From: Streptomyces candidus
GTDB lineage: Bacteria; Actinomycetota; Actinomycetes; Streptomycetales; Streptomycetaceae
DNA: 64,000 nucleotides
Assembly (NCBI RefSeq): GCF_014207445.1
Contig: NZ_JACHEM010000004.1
Span: forward strand, 186,001 to 250,000
Direction of reading: 5' to 3'
The translations under genes were made by a program, and so were the position numbers. Below the pieces are notes generated by a model. That model did no database searches. It was not told where the DNA came from and saw only the letters and a program-made list of their open reading frames with translations. Below, piece after piece: positions 61,171-64,000 of this stretch (positions within the stretch are counted from its first letter, which is position 1; every line of letters starts with the position of its first letter).

Positions 61171-61578
61171 ATGACCGCCCAGCGCAACGCCGCCGCGACC
61201 ACCCCCTCCGACACCGGCAGCGAGCCGGACGCCGGTCGTACCCCACTCCTTCCGCGCCCCGACCGCACCACCGCGGGCCTGCGCGCGGCTCTCGCCCGCC
61301 TCTCCCCGCAGCAGCTCCCGGAGATGGAGCGCCAGATGGACGAGGCGCTCAGTCTCGCCGCCCGCACCGGCACGCTCGCCCCGCTGACCCGGTTCCTGGA
61401 CAGCTGGGCGGTGACGGTCGAGATCACCCGCTTCCCGCAGGCGGCGGCGCGTCTGCGCGAAGCGGAGCACACGGCGCGCTCGGTCCGCCAGGACGATCCG
61501 GCGTGGCGCACGGCGATGGACGAGATCCGGGACCTTCAGACGCAGGCCCGGAAGGCGCTGGCGTCGGGTGGGGCGTAG
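61171..61578 (+). CDS. DUF6247-like protein
   Basis: A 135-residue protein with a disordered start and a helical core: GLRAALARLSPQQLPEMERQMDEAL, PLTRFLDSWAVTVEITRFPQAAARLREAE. This matches the Streptomyces DUF6247 pattern, often found near toxin-antitoxin-like genes, although no toxin-like partner is evident here. Function unknown. ATG at 61171 follows a ggaagga site. Confidence 0.75.
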   Translation: MTAQRNAAATTPSDTGSEPDAGRTPLLPRPDRTTAGLRAALARLSPQQLPEMERQMDEALSLAARTGTLAPLTRFLDSWAVTVEITRFPQAAARLREAEHTARSVRQDDPAWRTAMDEIRDLQTQARKALASGGA

Positions 61579-61580
61579 GA

Positions 61581-61742
61581 GTGCGGGGGCGGGGCCGCGG
61601 GGCGGTGGTGGTCGGCGCACCCGTCGCACCGGGCCGCGCACGCCTGCTGGATCGGGTCGGCGAACTGGTGCGGGAGGCCAGGGCGCTGGGCATGTCCGAG
61701 GACGAGCTGATGGCGCTCGTACGGGCCAACCTCGTGGACTGA
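61581..61742 (+). pseudogene. Short frame, possible GntR-regulator tail remnant
   Basis: A 53-codon frame after the DUF6247 stop. Its second half, RLLDRVGELVREARALGMSEDELMALVRANL, resembles the C-terminal helix of YtrA-type GntR regulators; the first half is low-complexity. The GTG at 61581 directly abuts an AGGA, too close to act as its ribosome site. A remnant is more likely than a gene. Confidence 0.3.
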
Positions 61743-61746
61743 GCCG

Positions 61747-61780
61747 GGCGGCCCGGGGCTGAAAGCCGCCCCGGGCCGCC
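61747..61780 (+). terminator. Strong hairpin after the DUF6247 region
   Basis: A 13-bp stem (GGCGGCCCGGGGC/GCCCCGGGCCGCC) with an 8-nt loop. Confidence 0.75.
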
Positions 61781-61855
61781 GACATAGTGGCAGGTGCGCA
61801 CCGGTGGAGCCGGTTGCCCGGCGCGCGCCGCTGCGTCGCGTGCCGGGTGCTCGCC

Positions 61856-62470
61856 TCAGGAGCTGGAGCGGACGACGTCCTTGACCTCGCAGCGGCCGGA
61901 CAGGGTCTCCGACGACTTCTTGACGTACACGGTGGAGACGTCGGTGGTGCGGCTCTGGTTCGGGGCGACGGCCACGATGCTCGACAGACGCGTGCCGACG
62001 GTGGAGCCGCCGTTGGTGAACTTCACCGTGAAGCTGTAGCTGTAGGTCTGCGAGGAGCTCGGGTTCGTGGCGGTGATGCTGGCGACGATGCCGCGCGACG
62101 GGTCGTACTTGCACCCCGAGATGCGCAGGTCGCGCGAGCCCCGGTTGCTGCCGCCGACGCCCGGCACGGAGCCGCCGGTGCTGGTGGAGGAACTGGAGCT
62201 GTCGGTGCCGCCGGACGACGTGGAGGAGCCGAAGCCGCCGGTGGACGAGGTGGAGTCGCCGCCGCTGCTGGAGCTGCTGCCGTCGGAGCCGCCCGTGGAC
62301 GCCTGGTAGCCGCCGTCCGACGAACTGGAGCCGCTGTCGCTGCCGCCGCTGCTGGACGAGCTGGAACTGCTGCTGCCGCTGCAACTGCCCCCGTTCGAGC
62401 CCCGTGCGCCCGTGAGAGCGAACACGACGACACCGCAGACGGCCACCGCGCGGACATGGCGAAGCTTCAT
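61856..62470 (-). CDS. Secreted Ser/Gly-rich protein with FxLD-like C-terminal domain
   Basis: A 204-residue protein. A signal peptide (RAVAVCGVVVFALTG, residues 6-20) leads to an 85-residue Ser/Gly/Thr/Asp-rich stretch with one Cys near the start, then a beta-sandwich domain (about 110-200) containing CKYDPSRGIVASITATNPSSSQTYSYSFTVKF and RCEVKDVV, like FxLYD/FxLD domains. It may be lipid-anchored or cell-wall-linked; that is not certain. The function is unknown. Confidence 0.8.
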   Translation of the reverse strand: MKLRHVRAVAVCGVVVFALTGARGSNGGSCSGSSSSSSSSSGGSDSGSSSSDGGYQASTGGSDGSSSSSGGDSTSSTGGFGSSTSSGGTDSSSSSTSTGGSVPGVGGSNRGSRDLRISGCKYDPSRGIVASITATNPSSSQTYSYSFTVKFTNGGSTVGTRLSSIVAVAPNQSRTTDVSTVYVKKSSETLSGRCEVKDVVRSSS

Positions 62471-62505
62471 GCTTCCAACCCCCGTTGTTTTGAAGCGTTT
62501 GGACG

Positions 62506-62522
62506 CGACTCGCTAGGAGTCG
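62506..62522. promoter_or_regulatory. Dyad CGACTC-GCTAG-GAGTCG in the divergent gap
   Basis: A perfect 6-5-6 palindrome 36 bp before the Ser-rich gene start, next to TATAAAG (62529). Good candidate for an operator. Confidence 0.5.
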
Positions 62523-62663
62523 ACCGATATAAAGTCCCCGTAAGGACGTGTGCATGACACCTTAGCAGCGGCTGTCGCGTGGCACGTCCGGAACCCCGGG
62601 CGTACCGTCGAAGCCCTGAGACCTGGACACAAACCCGACAGAACCTCACACGAGGGGTGCGAG

Positions 62664-63494
62664 ATGGTCAGGAATGTTCTCGGTTCGATCCTCGGTCTCG
62701 CCGGAGCCACGGCCGCCGTCTGGAGCCCGTTCCGAGCCTGGTACGACGGGCGTCACGGGCGTGACTACCGCGTTGCAGATCTCTTCAACGGGGTCACAGA
62801 CGCCAAGGCCGAGCTGGCCGGTTCCCTGCTGCTGCCGTTCCTTTTCGCGGCCCTGGTCACGCTGGCCGCGGTTCTGCTGCGGTCGCGGTTGCTGATGGGC
62901 CTGGCGGGGCTCGTGGTGCTCGGCTTCACCGTCCTCTGGATGGTCCGCCAGGGTCAGGCGGCATCCGGCCTGGCGCTGCAGGCAGACGGATCGGGGCTGG
63001 GCTGGGGGGTCGGGTATGCGGTGGCGGGCGGGATCGCGCTGCTGCTGGCGTCCGCGCTGATGACCGGCCGCCGGCCGAAGCGGCGAACCGCCAGGACCCG
63101 GCCGCACGTCGAGGACAGGCCGTACGACGAGGGCGGACCGTACGTCGAGGACGGGCCGTACGTCGAGGACGGGCCGTACGAGGGCAGGCCCCCCGCCGGG
63201 GCGAGTCCGCACGACGGGGCACGGCCCTACGACGAGGGCGCGCCGTACGGGGGGAGCAAGTCCCACGGCGAGAGCAGGTCCTACGACGAGGCGGGCTCGT
63301 ACGACGAGAACCGGCCGTACGAAGAGAACCGGCCGTACGAAGAGGGCCGCCCGTACGAAGAGGGCAGGCCCTACGACGAACGCCGGCCCCCCGGCGAGAG
63401 CAACCCGTACGGCGCACCGGGCGCCACCTACGAGTCCGGACCGCAGCAGCGGGGAACGTGGCCGCCGAGGGACGACACGCGCCCCTTCCAGTGA
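62664..63494 (+). CDS. Membrane protein with PY-rich tandem-repeat tail
   Basis: A 276-residue protein. About four membrane segments fill residues 5-140 (ILGLAGATAAVW, LLLPFLFAALVTLAAVLL, LLMGLAGLVVLGFTVLW, YAVAGGIALLLASAL). The C-terminal 130 residues are a disordered acidic repeat of the type (R/G)PYxE(N/E)(G/D)(R/G), about 15 copies, ending ...RGTWPPRDDTRPFQ. GAGGGG lies 7 nt upstream of the ATG. Function unknown; PY-rich tails often bind partners or organise proteins. Confidence 0.75.
   Translation: MVRNVLGSILGLAGATAAVWSPFRAWYDGRHGRDYRVADLFNGVTDAKAELAGSLLLPFLFAALVTLAAVLLRSRLLMGLAGLVVLGFTVLWMVRQGQAASGLALQADGSGLGWGVGYAVAGGIALLLASALMTGRRPKRRTARTRPHVEDRPYDEGGPYVEDGPYVEDGPYEGRPPAGASPHDGARPYDEGAPYGGSKSHGESRSYDEAGSYDENRPYEENRPYEEGRPYEEGRPYDERRPPGESNPYGAPGATYESGPQQRGTWPPRDDTRPFQ
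63120..63400 (+). repeat. Tandem PY-type repeats in the membrane protein tail
   Basis: Repeating 9-18 nt units encode PYxExRPY and DGPYVEDGPY motifs; the underlying DNA has many ccgtacgac/ccgtacgtcgag blocks. Confidence 0.75.
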
Positions 63495-63563
63495 GCGGGC
63501 AGGGCACGGAAGAGCCGTCGGCGGCTGCCTCGCCGCTGCGGGCCTCGTCCGCCCCCACCCCGC

Positions 63564-64000
63564 TTACCGGGTCGACCGCCCCGTGGCCGTCCCCTTGACC
63601 GCGTCCAGGGCGTACACGCACCTGTCCTTGCTGCACGCGTACACGATGCCCGCCTCCGCCACGGGCGAGCCCGTGATCTCGCCGCCCGTCTTGAGCTTCC
63701 AGCGCAGCTGACCGCCCACGGCGTCCACCGTGTAGAGACAGTGGTCGGCGGAGCCGAAGTGGACACGGCCGTCGGCGACCACCGGTGCGCCCACCACCTC
63801 GCCGCCGGCCGCGAACCGCCACTTCGGCGTTCCCGTCACCGCGTCCAGCGTGTAGAGCGCGCTTCCGCTGCCGACGTGGACGTGTCCGCCGGTCACCAGG
63901 ACCGGTTCGATGGACTGGCGGGACTCGGTGGCGATGCGCCAGCGGTCCTTGCCGGTGGAGGCGTCCAGGGCGTACACCGTGCCGAGGTAGTCGGCGAGGT
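63564..64000 (-). CDS. PQQ-type beta-propeller repeat protein, C-terminal part
   Basis: The gene runs off the right edge; only about 145 C-terminal residues are seen. Three blades repeat the motif GxVYALDxxTGxxxWR (YALDASTGKDRWRI, YTLDAVTGTPKWRF, YTVDAVGGQLRWKL) and the end reads DRCVYALDAVKGTATGRSTR. Such repeats form the sensor or outer domain of some Ser/Thr kinases and secreted proteins; which one applies here lies outside the window. The stop codon is TAA at 63564. Confidence 0.85.
   Translation of the reverse strand, partial: LADYLGTVYALDASTGKDRWRIATESRQSIEPVLVTGGHVHVGSGSALYTLDAVTGTPKWRFAAGGEVVGAPVVADGRVHFGSADHCLYTVDAVGGQLRWKLKTGGEITGSPVAEAGIVYACSKDRCVYALDAVKGTATGRSTR

Noticed and set aside
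1..64000. CRISPR arrays, insertion sequences or prophage
   Set aside because: No regularly spaced repeats, transposase, integrase or phage structural genes were found on either strand.

Overview
The window is a piece of a Streptomyces chromosome, about 70% GC and densely coding, with GTG starts and 4-nt gene overlaps. It carries genus markers: the sigma factor gene hrdD, an afsR/afsS pair, XRE-DUF397 and HATPase/XRE regulator pairs, DUF6227 and DUF6247 proteins, a subtilisin-inhibitor-like protein and fbiC. I found no CRISPR array, insertion sequence, prophage or replication origin. One tRNA gene, Arg(CCT), is present.

Layout. 1-7.2 kb: a penicillin-acylase-type hydrolase cut by the window edge, a cation/proton antiporter, an MFS exporter, an FmdB-type zinc-ribbon protein, MTA phosphorylase, a SAF-domain protein and mscL. 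7.2-13.9 kb: a leftward, overlapping six-gene operon for a predicted membrane-linked nitrate reductase (cytochrome b-like subunit, molybdopterin catalytic subunit, four-cluster ferredoxin subunit, Rieske protein, small membrane protein, NarK). Beside it lies a decayed pflA. 14.5-17.9 kb: LtrA, a P1-family peptidase and DUF6227. 18-22.2 kb: the fructose PTS operon (fruR-pfkB-fruA). 22.3-26.3 kb: an MFS exporter divergent from a WYL regulator, then hrdD with a perfect SigR-type promoter. 26.7-32.1 kb: accessory material, with a broken questin-oxidase gene, MarR, a TetR-MFS efflux operon with twin operators, and a secreted M6 protease.

32.2-39.8 kb: tRNA-Arg, a cold-shock protein and DEAD-box helicase in tandem separated by two intrinsic terminators, a D-Ala-D-Ala carboxypeptidase with a very long disordered N-terminus, a GPP34 protein and an XRE/DUF397 pair. 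40-46.9 kb: a frameshifted ADP-ribosylglycohydrolase-like gene lacking its metal ligands, flotillin/NfeD, fbiC and an SSI-like inhibitor. 47-57.3 kb: an F420-type oxidoreductase, secreted proteins, an amino-acid permease, a YkvA protein, an IRED-like dehydrogenase, a GNAT enzyme and a HATPase/XRE/winged-helix regulatory cluster. 57.6-61 kb: afsR and afsS, with tandem SARP/PHO-type heptamers between them. 61-64 kb: DUF6247, a Ser-rich secreted protein, a repeat-tailed membrane protein and a cut PQQ-type beta-propeller protein.

Most likely points of novelty: the Rieske/cytochrome-b nitrate reductase operon; the cspA-terminator-terminator-helicase arrangement, which suggests cold-shock antitermination; the metal-ligand-less ARH paralogue; the SSI-like protein with His at P1; and several clean, unassigned operator dyads.
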